Source: an uncultured Selenomonas sp.
GTDB taxonomy: Bacteria; Bacillota; Negativicutes; Selenomonadales; Selenomonadaceae
Direction: 5' to 3'
DNA: 51,589 nucleotides
Assembly (NCBI GenBank): GCA_902766095.1
Contig: CACXCN010000039.1
Span: 1-51,589, forward strand
The position numbers and the translations under genes are program-made. Below, piece after piece: positions 25,515-34,451 of this stretch (position 1 is the stretch's first letter; each line of letters begins with the position of its first letter). The notes beneath the pieces are model-generated. The model was not told the DNA's origin. It saw only the letters and a program-made list of their open reading frames with translations, and ran no database searches.

Positions 25515-28500
25515 ATGGATAGGAACAAGCAACGACAACTGCTGGATTCCTTGCAAAGGCATCTTACTGCCATCAAAACCGTCCTGCACGAACTTGGCGT
25601 GCAAGAATTTGATTCGGCCATCTCTGACGTTTCTGCCTTTTATTGGAAAGAAAAAGACGACCTCGAGCGCGCCGCCAGACTCGTGAAGGCCCAGCCATTC
25701 TTCTCCCTTGAGGCCCAGAGCGATGACATTGCTCCGATCTTGCAGAAATGTAAAGATAAGCTGCGCACCAAGATAGAGTGTCTCACTGACGATACCGGCC
25801 TTGCTGAGACACTGCGCCCCTATGATAAGTTTATCACCTTTCTAAAAAATGATGATATCACCAAGAAACTAGATACCATGGCCGAACTGCGAAACACGCT
25901 TCCAGATCCGCTCATCTACGCCGCATTGCAGAATAACATCCATCTCGCTGCACCTGACGACAAAACCATCCTCTCCCCTTCCCCCGATGACACCGTGTCG
26001 TCCGCCTCTGCTGTCGATAGCATAGACGACTCAGGCAATACCGCCACAACGACCGGACGGACTGATGTATCCTCTACAGATAACAAGCCCGATACTTCGA
26101 TGCAGTCTGCAGACTCTGAACCTGCCGCCAGCATCGATAATGGTAAAGAAGCAACAGAAAACGAAATATCTCCTGAGCTAAGGGATTTCTTCACGGATGC
26201 TATGCTGCTCCCCAGCGAATACGACTTCGGCACACTGGAAGTCAGCGAAAGCCCGAAAGCAAAAAAGGAAACCGGCGTCAAAAACATGAAATCTGACCTA
26301 AAGAAATTAGGCCCATGGGCTCCTATAGGCGCAAGAACATTAGCCGGTTTGAACGATTCCAACATCGTTACGGCTGATTCAGTACAGATGTACATAGAAA
26401 ATTATCCTTCCCACAAGATTCTAAAATCCGATCTGCCACAAGAAGCCACCGTCATCCTGGACTCGTTGCAGCGAAATGGCTATCTCACAAACTATCATGT
26501 AACCCCGTTTGGCGGATTCTATTGTGCCAGCCACAAGCTCACAAGGCTTTTCCATCAAAAAGAAGCCGCCCAACTCCTGAAAATAACATATCGCCCTATG
26601 TCGAGCAACGATTACGATGTGCTAGAACCTGTAGCGAAATATGCTGACTGCCGACTTGCTTTGAGCCGATTAATGAACATGTGCCACAAAGCGAGCTCTG
26701 ACAAACTTACAGGCGTGTCGAAGTCTACTTGCCTAACAGCATCAATGTATTGTGCCAATATCCAACTGAAATATAAAAATGACCGCACAAGCAAGAACCT
26801 GTTCTTCGGCACATTCTGCAACTCTCTGAATAATGACGATTCTAGTGCTCTGAAAGCTTTGAGTCAGGCAGCAAATGATGCTGATAACCACTGCGACAAC
26901 ATTATCCTCAGCGGAATGGAGCGCAGCCAGCTTACGGCCCTGTACGAACGCCTAAAAAATGACAACACTTATAAAAAGCTTTTTCCTGCTACTGTCTATT
27001 ACTATCTCCTGCCCAAGGACCAGCTTTTCGATGAAAGCTGGGAAAAGACAGACTTCAATCCTATGCAGCCTGAACCGCCCACGGACGATCCCGCTTGTGC
27101 CGACAAGGAAGCCCCAGTAAACGAAAACGGTTATGAGCGATCAGAGGCACAGACAGTTCAGCCTCCTACCGATCCATCCACGTCCCAAGCCGATATTGCT
27201 CCGGCATCTGTTAAAGCCGAGCCAGCTGACATACCTGCCCACGGTTCCGTCATACAAGAACCAGCTGACATCCCCGTCCACGATTCCGTCATACAGGAAC
27301 CAGCCAAGTTGTCCGCTACCGATTCCCCCGTCATATCAGGGCCAGAGTCTTCAACAGATGTTACAGTCTCTTCTGATACGTTTTCTCAAATAAAAAAGCA
27401 AGAAACAAACCTTGAGCAATCCGACATCATATCGAAGGCTATAACTGCCATAAATAATGGCAGCATACCAACAGCGACCGCAGTTCTGCGCTACTGCAGC
27501 AAATATCATGATGGCTGGAAAAACGACTATGAACAGCTGGCTTATGCCGTCGATGATCCGGCCGCCAAGCTCGAATACAGTTCCGATGTCGTCTGCAATA
27601 TATTTGCCGAAGATCTGTCCATATTCGGCAAATACCTGGAGGTTGCGGCCGCATGCAGAACCTTCTTCTACGATGATACTGAATTCGACCATTCTGACCA
27701 CGATTTGTACGGTCTGGTTAACGGCACCGGGTTGCTCACGCAGCCACTCTCCGACCTTCTCTACCAAATAATGACGTTCAAGCAACAGCATCACAAAGGC
27801 ATCGACTACTGCTCCGACTACCGTATGAAAGACCAGCAAGCGGTAGAAAAGGAACTCATGCGTTTGAGCCACGATGCTGAGAGCTACATAGAGGCATTCA
27901 TCGAGCAACGCGAAAACGAAAAAAAGGCTCAGAAACGCTTCATTGAAACAAAGAAAATCATATTCAATCCTGATAACGACATCGCCTACTTCCTCGATGT
28001 TGTCAGAAATAATACCACCAAGGAGAAGGAGCTCCTCGAAGGATACATGAAGGAAACCTTCATCGAAAAGGACAAGCCGATTGCCGTAAACAATATCTCA
28101 AGCAGCAAAATCGACAGATTCATTGATGATACATGGAACAAGGCTGCAGAAAATCTTATCCATGTAAAACGCAACACCACCCTGATGGGCAGCTTGCGCA
28201 ACAACCTCATCAGCAAACTCAGGAAAGCTGCTGAACTCTTCTGCCGCTGGCTCGATCTCGCACAGAAATCCACTATGGATGAAGCTACCGAAATCGGTAT
28301 CAGTTATAATAGACTGCGCAACACTCTCCTGAAGGACCTCGCAGAAGCACAAGCACAACTAGCCCTCCAGAACAAAGAGACCTCTCCGGCAGCTGAAGCA
28401 GGCAAGTCCATACTCCGCACCTGCTTGCAGGAATTTGCTTCGCGTTTAGACGGCAAGTACGAACCCGATCAGAAGCGCTTCTTCTATGTAGAGTTTCTCC

Positions 28501-31031
28501 GTAGCGACGACCTGTTGCTTGATGAATATTACCTGCCTGATTTCAGACATTGGAAACACATCGACAACGACATCGCCTATATAGACGACCTTCTGGCATT
28601 TGCTAAAAAAGATCTCCCCAGTTTCCAGCAGCGTTTGAAGAATATTTTTGAAGAAGCTGGTGACAACTACTTCACAGCAAGACTCATAGACAACTATCTG
28701 CAAGCCACCGGCGAGGGCTCCTATATCGAGCAACAGGGATATGATGTCGAAGAAAATGAAAACTATGCAGAAAACGACTGCAAAAAAGAACATCGCAAAT
28801 TTGTTGAGAATCTCGAACTCGCTCAGAGCTATGGCAGACTCGACACTGCTAACGAAAACCAGAAAGAGGACATCCTTCAGAGCGTGAATGATTGCTACGA
28901 ATATGCCAACATTTCGAAGAACTTCGGCATATTCCGTACAGTCAGCAGCTATTATATGGATAAGATTTCTGAAGATGCACGCAAACGCGGCGAGCTTCTG
29001 CGTAAAGAACTAGAAACCTGTCGCCATCAGGTCAAGAATGATGACGACAATGCTGACGAGCAGAAAGAATATCTGCAACGCATTGAAAAGACTATCGAGA
29101 AACAGAACTACACCGTGACCGAAGATCTCCTGAGCCGCTGGCGTGACCACGATATCGAAGATGATTTCCACTTTGATACCACGGATTATTTGCAGGATTT
29201 CCTTAATGAGTATGATTTCTACTATAATAAGGTAAAATTCAACAACATTCCACTATCCACTCTGCCCCACGGATCAGGCCACAATAAGGAAGAACGCGGT
29301 GCCAGCCGCCTGGCAGAATACTGGATCCGAGGCGGACGCACTTCTCCCACCAATGTCAAGGGCAACGCTCGCCCTCTCTCCCCCGATATCAAAATGAAGC
29401 TCCTGCTTGAGCAGCTCGGCTGGAATGTCGCCAATGTGCAACGGAGCAGCTCCACCATCAAGAATAGTGATACCTTCCAAGTCACTCTGCAACATCCGAG
29501 CAACGGGCGGCGCACGAACTACAAACATCCGATTGCTGCTTTCGGCTCTATCGCAGAACAGGAAGGCCTGCGTACATTCAGCCTGTATGGACGTTTCGAC
29601 GCTGACAACCTGATTACAAATTGCAAAGAACTTGGCTACACGAAAAACACCATAATATTCCTTGATTTTGCATTGCAACTCACGGAACGCCGACGTCTGG
29701 CCCGCAAGATAAAAGAAGAGTTATATGGCAAGAAAGCCGTATTCTTGCTCATCGATCGCGTCGTCATCTATTATCTGATGCGCCACTACGATGCCACCCA
29801 GATCAATCGCATGCTCATGCTCATCACCATGCCCTTCAGCAGCTTCCAACCATATGTCTGGGAATCCAGCAATGTCATGCCGTCTGAAATGTTCATGGGA
29901 CGCCGCAAAGAACTTGCCGATATCGAGAGCCCCACAGGCGTCAACATTGTCTATGGTGGCCGTCAGCTCGGCAAATCCGCTCTCCTCAAAATGGCAGCCA
30001 AGGATATCGACCACGATGAGAACAACGATCGAGCCATAGTCGTAGATATCAAAGATCGCGACTATGCCTCTGCCGCCAAGCTTATCTGCAACGTTCTCAA
30101 TGAGCAGAATTTCTTCACTCAGGAGATTCCGTCGACAAATGACTGGGATGAACTTGCTCATCAGATCCGCAAACGTCTGCAGGATGAGACAGTTGAGAAA
30201 ATCCCCTATTTCCTTCTAATGCTCGATGAGGCCGACACTTTCATCGCAAGCTGTGAATCCATCGGTTTCCAGCCATTCAACGCTCTCAAGAGTATCCAAG
30301 GTATCGGCACAGGTCGCTTTAAATTCGTCATTGCCGGTTTGCGCAACATCGTCCGCTTCAATCGCAATATAGCACTTGGCAATAACAGCGTCCTGCCGCA
30401 CATGAAGAGCATGACTGTAAAGCCGTTCAACGTATCCGAAGCACGCGAGCTTCTCGAAACGCCGCTCTACTACCTCGGCTTCCGCTTCCCCGAAGGGCAG
30501 GACACGATGGTATCACTGATTCTCGCCAGCACGAACTACTTCCCCGGTCTCATCCAGCTCTACTGTGCGAAGCTGATTGAAGCCATGAGCAACAACTACG
30601 CCGGCTACGACGAAAGCGAAACTCCTGTATACGAGGTCAGGGAAGAACACATAAAGAAAGTCCTTGCTGATCCCGGTTTCATGGACGAAATAAAACAGAA
30701 ATTCGAAATCACCCTGCGTCTCGGTGATGACAATTACTATTACATCATCGCCCTGCTCATGGCCTATCTTTATCATACGAACGGCTCCCCCAACGGCTAT
30801 ACTGCAGCGGATATCCGACAGCAAATCATGGAGAATGATATTACTGAGCTTAACGGCTTCAATGTGCAACAGATAGAGGCCCTTATGGAAGAGTTACGGG
30901 AACTGAATGTTTTCCGCAAGAAAGGCGATAATCGCTATCTCTTCAACCGCTACAGTTTCTTCACGATGATGGGCAAAGAAGATGAAGTCATCAGCCAGCT
31001 CTACGATATCATGAACGGAGGCAGCCAATGA
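25515..31031 (+). CDS. Very large protein with C-terminal AAA/STAND-type ATPase domain, putative conflict-system component
   Basis: I do not recognise this 1838-residue protein by name. The C-terminal third is an AAA/STAND-type P-loop ATPase: FMGRRKEL at about 1466 (the GR motif that precedes such domains), Walker A GGRQLGKSALL at about 1481, Walker B FLLMLDEADT at about 1565-1575, a sensor-like FVIAGLRNIVRF, then a winged-helix-like end (about 1740-1830). Just before it (about 1330-1460) is a compact alpha/beta region with NYKHPIAAFGS, TIIFLDFAL and RRRLARKIKEEL that seems part of the same module. The first 1250 residues are mostly charged helical segments with two disordered Ser/Thr/Pro-rich linkers (about 160-235 and 525-640). 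No signal peptide or membrane segment is seen. GAGGG lies seven bases before the ATG. The stop overlaps the next gene's start (ATGA). Base composition is less GC-rich than flanking genes. ATPase identity is firm; a defence role is inference. Confidence 0.85.
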   Translation: MDRNKQRQLLDSLQRHLTAIKTVLHELGVQEFDSAISDVSAFYWKEKDDLERAARLVKAQPFFSLEAQSDDIAPILQKCKDKLRTKIECLTDDTGLAETLRPYDKFITFLKNDDITKKLDTMAELRNTLPDPLIYAALQNNIHLAAPDDKTILSPSPDDTVSSASAVDSIDDSGNTATTTGRTDVSSTDNKPDTSMQSADSEPAASIDNGKEATENEISPELRDFFTDAMLLPSEYDFGTLEVSESPKAKKETGVKNMKSDLKKLGPWAPIGARTLAGLNDSNIVTADSVQMYIENYPSHKILKSDLPQEATVILDSLQRNGYLTNYHVTPFGGFYCASHKLTRLFHQKEAAQLLKITYRPMSSNDYDVLEPVAKYADCRLALSRLMNMCHKASSDKLTGVSKSTCLTASMYCANIQLKYKNDRTSKNLFFGTFCNSLNNDDSSALKALSQAANDADNHCDNIILSGMERSQLTALYERLKNDNTYKKLFPATVYYYLLPKDQLFDESWEKTDFNPMQPEPPTDDPACADKEAPVNENGYERSEAQTVQPPTDPSTSQADIAPASVKAEPADIPAHGSVIQEPADIPVHDSVIQEPAKLSATDSPVISGPESSTDVTVSSDTFSQIKKQETNLEQSDIISKAITAINNGSIPTATAVLRYCSKYHDGWKNDYEQLAYAVDDPAAKLEYSSDVVCNIFAEDLSIFGKYLEVAAACRTFFYDDTEFDHSDHDLYGLVNGTGLLTQPLSDLLYQIMTFKQQHHKGIDYCSDYRMKDQQAVEKELMRLSHDAESYIEAFIEQRENEKKAQKRFIETKKIIFNPDNDIAYFLDVVRNNTTKEKELLEGYMKETFIEKDKPIAVNNISSSKIDRFIDDTWNKAAENLIHVKRNTTLMGSLRNNLISKLRKAAELFCRWLDLAQKSTMDEATEIGISYNRLRNTLLKDLAEAQAQLALQNKETSPAAEAGKSILRTCLQEFASRLDGKYEPDQKRFFYVEFLRSDDLLLDEYYLPDFRHWKHIDNDIAYIDDLLAFAKKDLPSFQQRLKNIFEEAGDNYFTARLIDNYLQATGEGSYIEQQGYDVEENENYAENDCKKEHRKFVENLELAQSYGRLDTANENQKEDILQSVNDCYEYANISKNFGIFRTVSSYYMDKISEDARKRGELLRKELETCRHQVKNDDDNADEQKEYLQRIEKTIEKQNYTVTEDLLSRWRDHDIEDDFHFDTTDYLQDFLNEYDFYYNKVKFNNIPLSTLPHGSGHNKEERGASRLAEYWIRGGRTSPTNVKGNARPLSPDIKMKLLLEQLGWNVANVQRSSSTIKNSDTFQVTLQHPSNGRRTNYKHPIAAFGSIAEQEGLRTFSLYGRFDADNLITNCKELGYTKNTIIFLDFALQLTERRRLARKIKEELYGKKAVFLLIDRVVIYYLMRHYDATQINRMLMLITMPFSSFQPYVWESSNVMPSEMFMGRRKELADIESPTGVNIVYGGRQLGKSALLKMAAKDIDHDENNDRAIVVDIKDRDYASAAKLICNVLNEQNFFTQEIPSTNDWDELAHQIRKRLQDETVEKIPYFLLMLDEADTFIASCESIGFQPFNALKSIQGIGTGRFKFVIAGLRNIVRFNRNIALGNNSVLPHMKSMTVKPFNVSEARELLETPLYYLGFRFPEGQDTMVSLILASTNYFPGLIQLYCAKLIEAMSNNYAGYDESETPVYEVREEHIKKVLADPGFMDEIKQKFEITLRLGDDNYYYIIALLMAYLYHTNGSPNGYTAADIRQQIMENDITELNGFNVQQIEALMEELRELNVFRKKGDNRYLFNRYSFFTMMGKEDEVISQLYDIMNGGSQ
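27222..27299 (+). repeat. Two tandem 39-bp repeats coding a 13-residue linker unit
   Basis: Units 27222-27260 and 27261-27299 encode PADIPAHGSVIQE and PADIPVHDSVIQE, with a decayed third unit (PAKLSATDSPV) after them. They lie in the second disordered linker of the large ATPase protein. The in-frame length points to a spacer that can change in copy number. Confidence 0.85.
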
Positions 31032-32095
31032 TCACGACAAGCAAGCAGTGGTGGCAGAATGCCCCGAATGCCAGTCACCTCTGCAAGGAAATAGTACAGT
31101 CGCTCGCCTGCGGGCAACACACAATACTTCACCACCAGCAGCCGCTTCCCTGGCCGGACGAATTCCAACAGCAGCTTGATATTCTGGTTCGCGAAAGCGA
31201 CGCCGAGCACACCTTGAAAATATTATCAGCTCAAGACTTGTCGGAAGATTTGGATGGATTAGGAAAATACCTGCTGAAAAAGTTTTGCAAGCCTGACCTG
31301 CGGAGCAGTTTCCGCCCCTCTATGAGCTACGCTGATTTCCTTGCCAGCCACAAAAATGGTAACACGCTCGGAACGACTTACTTGATGATAAGCAATGTCT
31401 CAGACAGACAAATGAAAGCCTGGCTGCCATTTTTCAAAGAGTACGAGAAAAAACTCGGCTCTGATAGCGGTTGTACCTTTCTCCTAACAACAACAGCTGA
31501 TAATGGCTATAGCAAGGGTATCAAGCTTATCGATTATGATAAGGCCATCACGGATTACGACTGCCTGATATTTTATCTTATATTAGCAGGCAATTGTACC
31601 AGTTGCCCTACTTCACTACGCCAGTACCTAGGCGAACTCACGAATGCCATAGTCGGCAAGAACGTAGAGCTTGGTGCTGTCTGCATATCGCAAGGAAATA
31701 AATTTATAGAGAATCCACAAAACTTCTTGCAACAGCTGCACGATGCTGAAGACTCTGACTGTTCCATTTTGTCAGATGAGGCAGCTATCAACACCGATAT
31801 CTGGATGACTCAGGTCAAAATGCTCTTCCCACGCCTCGAAAAATTCCGACAGTTATTCCTCGAACGCCATAAAAAAGAAATACAGGACTTGCTTCCACAT
31901 CAAAATACTTTTGGCGAATCTGTCAAAGATTATCACGATGTCGAGCTCGGCTTGATATGGCATTTTTGCAATGTGCACGGCCTGCATATTCCAGCACTGG
32001 AATATACGGAACTGAGCGCCTACCGCAACGCCCGCAATCACCTATCTCACATCGATCAGCTCAGTGAGGACGAACTAAGGTATTTCCTGAACTAG
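31028..32095 (+). CDS. Partner of the large ATPase; C-terminal HEPN-like RNxxxH motif
   Basis: This is a 355-residue soluble protein whose start overlaps the ATPase gene by four bases (ATGA), with GGAGG inside the upstream gene, so the two are translationally coupled. The N-terminal 250 residues look like an alpha/beta ATPase fold without a usable P-loop. CGQHTILHHQQPLPWPDEF stands where a Walker A would be expected, and later come TTYLMISNVSD, CTFLLTTT and DYDCLIFYLILAG strands. This resembles inactivated STAND-type modules known from comparative surveys of bacterial conflict systems, as far as I recall. The C-terminal 80 residues are helical and end AYRNARNHLSHIDQLSEDEL, which fits the RNxxxH (Rx4H) signature of HEPN RNases. 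Both assignments are pattern-based and need profile searches. Confidence 0.7.
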   Translation: MITTSKQWWQNAPNASHLCKEIVQSLACGQHTILHHQQPLPWPDEFQQQLDILVRESDAEHTLKILSAQDLSEDLDGLGKYLLKKFCKPDLRSSFRPSMSYADFLASHKNGNTLGTTYLMISNVSDRQMKAWLPFFKEYEKKLGSDSGCTFLLTTTADNGYSKGIKLIDYDKAITDYDCLIFYLILAGNCTSCPTSLRQYLGELTNAIVGKNVELGAVCISQGNKFIENPQNFLQQLHDAEDSDCSILSDEAAINTDIWMTQVKMLFPRLEKFRQLFLERHKKEIQDLLPHQNTFGESVKDYHDVELGLIWHFCNVHGLHIPALEYTELSAYRNARNHLSHIDQLSEDELRYFLN

Positions 32096-32158
32096 CTGCC
32101 TGAGTGGCCATGAAGTCACAAAGAATGGCTTCTTCTCGAACAAATATCCTGAGACAAT

Positions 32159-32188
32159 AATAGCGGCAGCCAACCGGTTGCCGCTATT
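32159..32188. terminator. Bidirectional terminator closing the accessory module
   Basis: AATAGCGGCAGCC and GGTTGCCGCTATT pair with one G-T, around a short loop, followed by ATTGTTCC on the plus strand and by GTCTC on the minus strand. It lies 63 bases after the partner gene and 26 bases past the end of the convergent aminotransferase gene. Confidence 0.65.
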
Positions 32189-32213
32189 ATTGTTCCTATT
32201 TTCTTATTACAAA

Positions 32214-33398
32214 TCACTTATATTCTGCTGCCAGTTTTTTGAACAGCGGCAGCGATTTTTTGATGGTCTCGGTCTTTATGCAATATGCCGCGCGGAAGTA
32301 ACCGGGGCAGCCGAAGTCTTTGCCTGGTACAAGCAACAGATTGTATTTCTTCGCCCGCTCACAGAAGGCATAATCATCATCCTCGAGGCATTTCGGGAAC
32401 AGGTAGAAGGCCCCCTGAGGACGTACGCAGGTGAAGCCAGCCTCGATGAGGCCGTTATAGAGCAGCTGGCCATTCGTCACATAAGTGCTGATATCAGCCG
32501 GCCGGTCGGCACAGCGGGCCACGACGTACTGCCAGAGCGACGGAGCATTCACATGCGTCAGCACGCGTCCAGCTCCGGCGATTGCTCCGAACACCTGGTC
32601 GAAGTCCGCGATGGAATCCGGCACCATGATGTAGCCGATGCGCTCGCCCGGCAGCGAGAAAGATTTGCTGTAGGAGTAGCAGACGATCGTATTCGCATAG
32701 TAAAGCGGCACATAGGGTACGGTATACCCTTCAAATACGATCTCACGATACGGTTCGTCAGAGATGATGAATATCGGATGATCATACTCCTGCTGCTTGC
32801 GCTCGAGCACGGCCGCCAGTTCCTTTATCGTCGCCTCGGAGTACACGGCACCGCTCGGATTGTTCGGCGAATTCACGATGACCGCTTTCGTATGCGGCGT
32901 AAGGCATTTCTCGAACTCGTCAAAGTTTATCTGGAAATCCTCGACCTGCGGCGGTACGACGACGAGCCGCCCGCCCACGGACTCGACGAAAGCCCGATAC
33001 TCCGGGAAGAACGGGGCGAACGTGATGAACTCATCCTCCGGCTCGCAAAGGGCCTTGAACGATATCGTGATTGCCGCAGCTGCTCCTGCGGTGACGAATA
33101 TGTTGCGGCCGCCATAATTCGTGCCGAACCTCTTGTTGATTGACTCCGCCAGCGCCTGCCGTACCTGCGGCGCTCCGGGCGCCACCGTGTAGCCATGAAT
33201 GGCATTCGGCTCTATCGTATTCAGGATATCGATAATCGTATCCTTGATGAACTGCGGCGTCGGCACATTCGGATTGCCGAGGCTGAAGTCGTATATATTC
33301 TCCTCCCCGACCTCAGCTGCCCGCTGCCGTCCGAACTCGAAAATCGCCCGAATCGTAGATTTCTTCGTCCCAAGTTCGTACATCTTCTGCGCTACCAT
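32214..33398 (-). CDS. Pyridoxal-phosphate aminotransferase (class I/II, aspartate family)
   Basis: This is a 394-residue fold-type I aminotransferase. Key residues are visible: the nucleotide-phosphate loop TAGAAAAI, the aromatic stacking position in APFFPEY, VNSPNNPSGAVY with the conserved Asn, IISDEPYREIVF (Asp and Tyr), and the PLP lysine in CYSYSKSFSLPGERIGY. The substrate arginine lies near the end in GYFRAAYCI. The family includes aspartate and broad-specificity aminotransferases in Clostridia and Negativicutes; the amino acid used cannot be fixed from sequence. ATG 33398 has AGGTGG six bases upstream. An extended -10 (TGTTACAAT) about 55 bases upstream is a promoter candidate. Confidence 0.9.
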   Translation of the reverse strand: MVAQKMYELGTKKSTIRAIFEFGRQRAAEVGEENIYDFSLGNPNVPTPQFIKDTIIDILNTIEPNAIHGYTVAPGAPQVRQALAESINKRFGTNYGGRNIFVTAGAAAAITISFKALCEPEDEFITFAPFFPEYRAFVESVGGRLVVVPPQVEDFQINFDEFEKCLTPHTKAVIVNSPNNPSGAVYSEATIKELAAVLERKQQEYDHPIFIISDEPYREIVFEGYTVPYVPLYYANTIVCYSYSKSFSLPGERIGYIMVPDSIADFDQVFGAIAGAGRVLTHVNAPSLWQYVVARCADRPADISTYVTNGQLLYNGLIEAGFTCVRPQGAFYLFPKCLEDDDYAFCERAKKYNLLLVPGKDFGCPGYFRAAYCIKTETIKKSLPLFKKLAAEYK

Positions 33399-33558
33399 AT
33401 TATTCCACCTATCTAGAAATACATAGTTACTGTTAATATCGTATATATTGTAACATATATGGACAGAAATAGATAGAAGAAACATCTTCAACTGTAAATA
33501 TCATGGTGATAAAAGCGCCCCTCTGTCCATTTTTTCGATAATATTTATCTAAAACATA

Positions 33559-33587
33559 TTGACAAAGTATATTTTATAGGTTAGACT
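33559..33587 (+). promoter_or_regulatory. Promoter of the solute-binding lipoprotein/mmuM transcript
   Basis: A perfect -35 TTGACA (33559-33564) and -10 TAGACT (33582-33587) are 17 bases apart. The region 33399-33632 is AT-rich and holds this promoter and the divergent aminotransferase promoter. No S-box or other riboswitch was recognised. Confidence 0.75.
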
Positions 33588-33632
33588 TACTACAATGTAA
33601 GAAGCAATCTTGATCGTACAGAGGTGTTATTT

Positions 33633-34430
33633 ATGAAACGTATATTTGCTTTACTCAGCCTGTTCATTCTCTCGGCTGTGCTTTTCACCGGCTGCGGCAG
33701 CAGTGGTACCTCCACCTCCGGTTCCTCCGGCCGCCCCGTGCTCCGCGTCGGCATGGATGCCAGCTATCCGCCATTCGGCTCGCAGGACAAGGACAGCAAT
33801 GAGTATGTCGGCTACGATGTCGATATCATACGGGCCATCGGCGAAGAGGAGGGCTTCGACGTGGTCATCAACAACCGTTCCTTTGACGGCCTGATTCCGG
33901 CCCTCCAGGCACACGACATCGACGTGGCCATCAATGATATCACCATCACCGATGACCGCCGCAAGAATGTCGACTTCTCCCAACGCTACTACATCGCCGG
34001 CCTCGGAGCTGTCGTACGCGCGGACAATGATGCCATACATACGGCCAAAGACCTCGAGGGCAAGACGCTCGGCGTCTCCATCGGCTCGACCGGTGAAGAG
34101 GCTGCCCGCAAGATACCGGGAGCCAATGTCCGCGTATTCAACGCTATTAATGAAGCTTTCCTCGAAGTACAGAATGGCGGTGTCGATGCCGTCATCAACG
34201 ACATCCCGACCAACGAGTACTACGTCAGCCACACGGGCGGCAAAGGCGTGCGCACCGCTGAGCTCGCCCTGACGAAGGAAGACCTCGGCATCGCGGTGCT
34301 CAAGGGCAACAAGGAACTGCTCCAGAAAATCGACGATGGTCTCGCAAAGATAAAGAAGAACGGCAAATTCACCGAGATCTACCAGAAATGGTTCGGCAAG
34401 GAACCGCCGGCCGAGCTGCTGAATGACTGA
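33633..34430 (+). CDS. Amino-acid ABC transporter substrate-binding lipoprotein
   Basis: This extracytoplasmic family 3 (polar amino acid) binding protein has 265 residues. The N-terminus is a lipoprotein signal with lipobox LFTGC (Cys21), followed by a Gly/Ser-rich spacer. The SBP_bac_3 core starts at LRVGMDASYPPF. It continues with YVGYDVDIIRAI, FDGLIPALQAHDIDVAINDITIT and RRKNVDFSQRYY, all typical, and LGVSIGSTGEEAA. ATG 33633 is chosen over GTG 33624 because it gives the normal signal peptide and suits the GAGG site. No permease or ATPase gene is present, so it is an orphan. Its placement 22 bases before mmuM suggests a ligand such as methionine, homocysteine or S-methylmethionine; that is inference. 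Confidence 0.9.
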   Translation: MKRIFALLSLFILSAVLFTGCGSSGTSTSGSSGRPVLRVGMDASYPPFGSQDKDSNEYVGYDVDIIRAIGEEEGFDVVINNRSFDGLIPALQAHDIDVAINDITITDDRRKNVDFSQRYYIAGLGAVVRADNDAIHTAKDLEGKTLGVSIGSTGEEAARKIPGANVRVFNAINEAFLEVQNGGVDAVINDIPTNEYYVSHTGGKGVRTAELALTKEDLGIAVLKGNKELLQKIDDGLAKIKKNGKFTEIYQKWFGKEPPAELLND

Positions 34431-34451
34431 GATAGCGAAAGGAGTATAGCT

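Noticed and set aside
27222..27299. CRISPR-like direct repeats
   Set aside because: The units are contiguous, in frame and inside a coding linker; there are no spacers and no cas genes.
32096..32213. Attachment-site duplication at the right edge of the accessory module
   Set aside because: I compared the stretch by eye with 25373-25514; both hairpins share AGCGGCA but no longer direct repeat, and no integrase is present.
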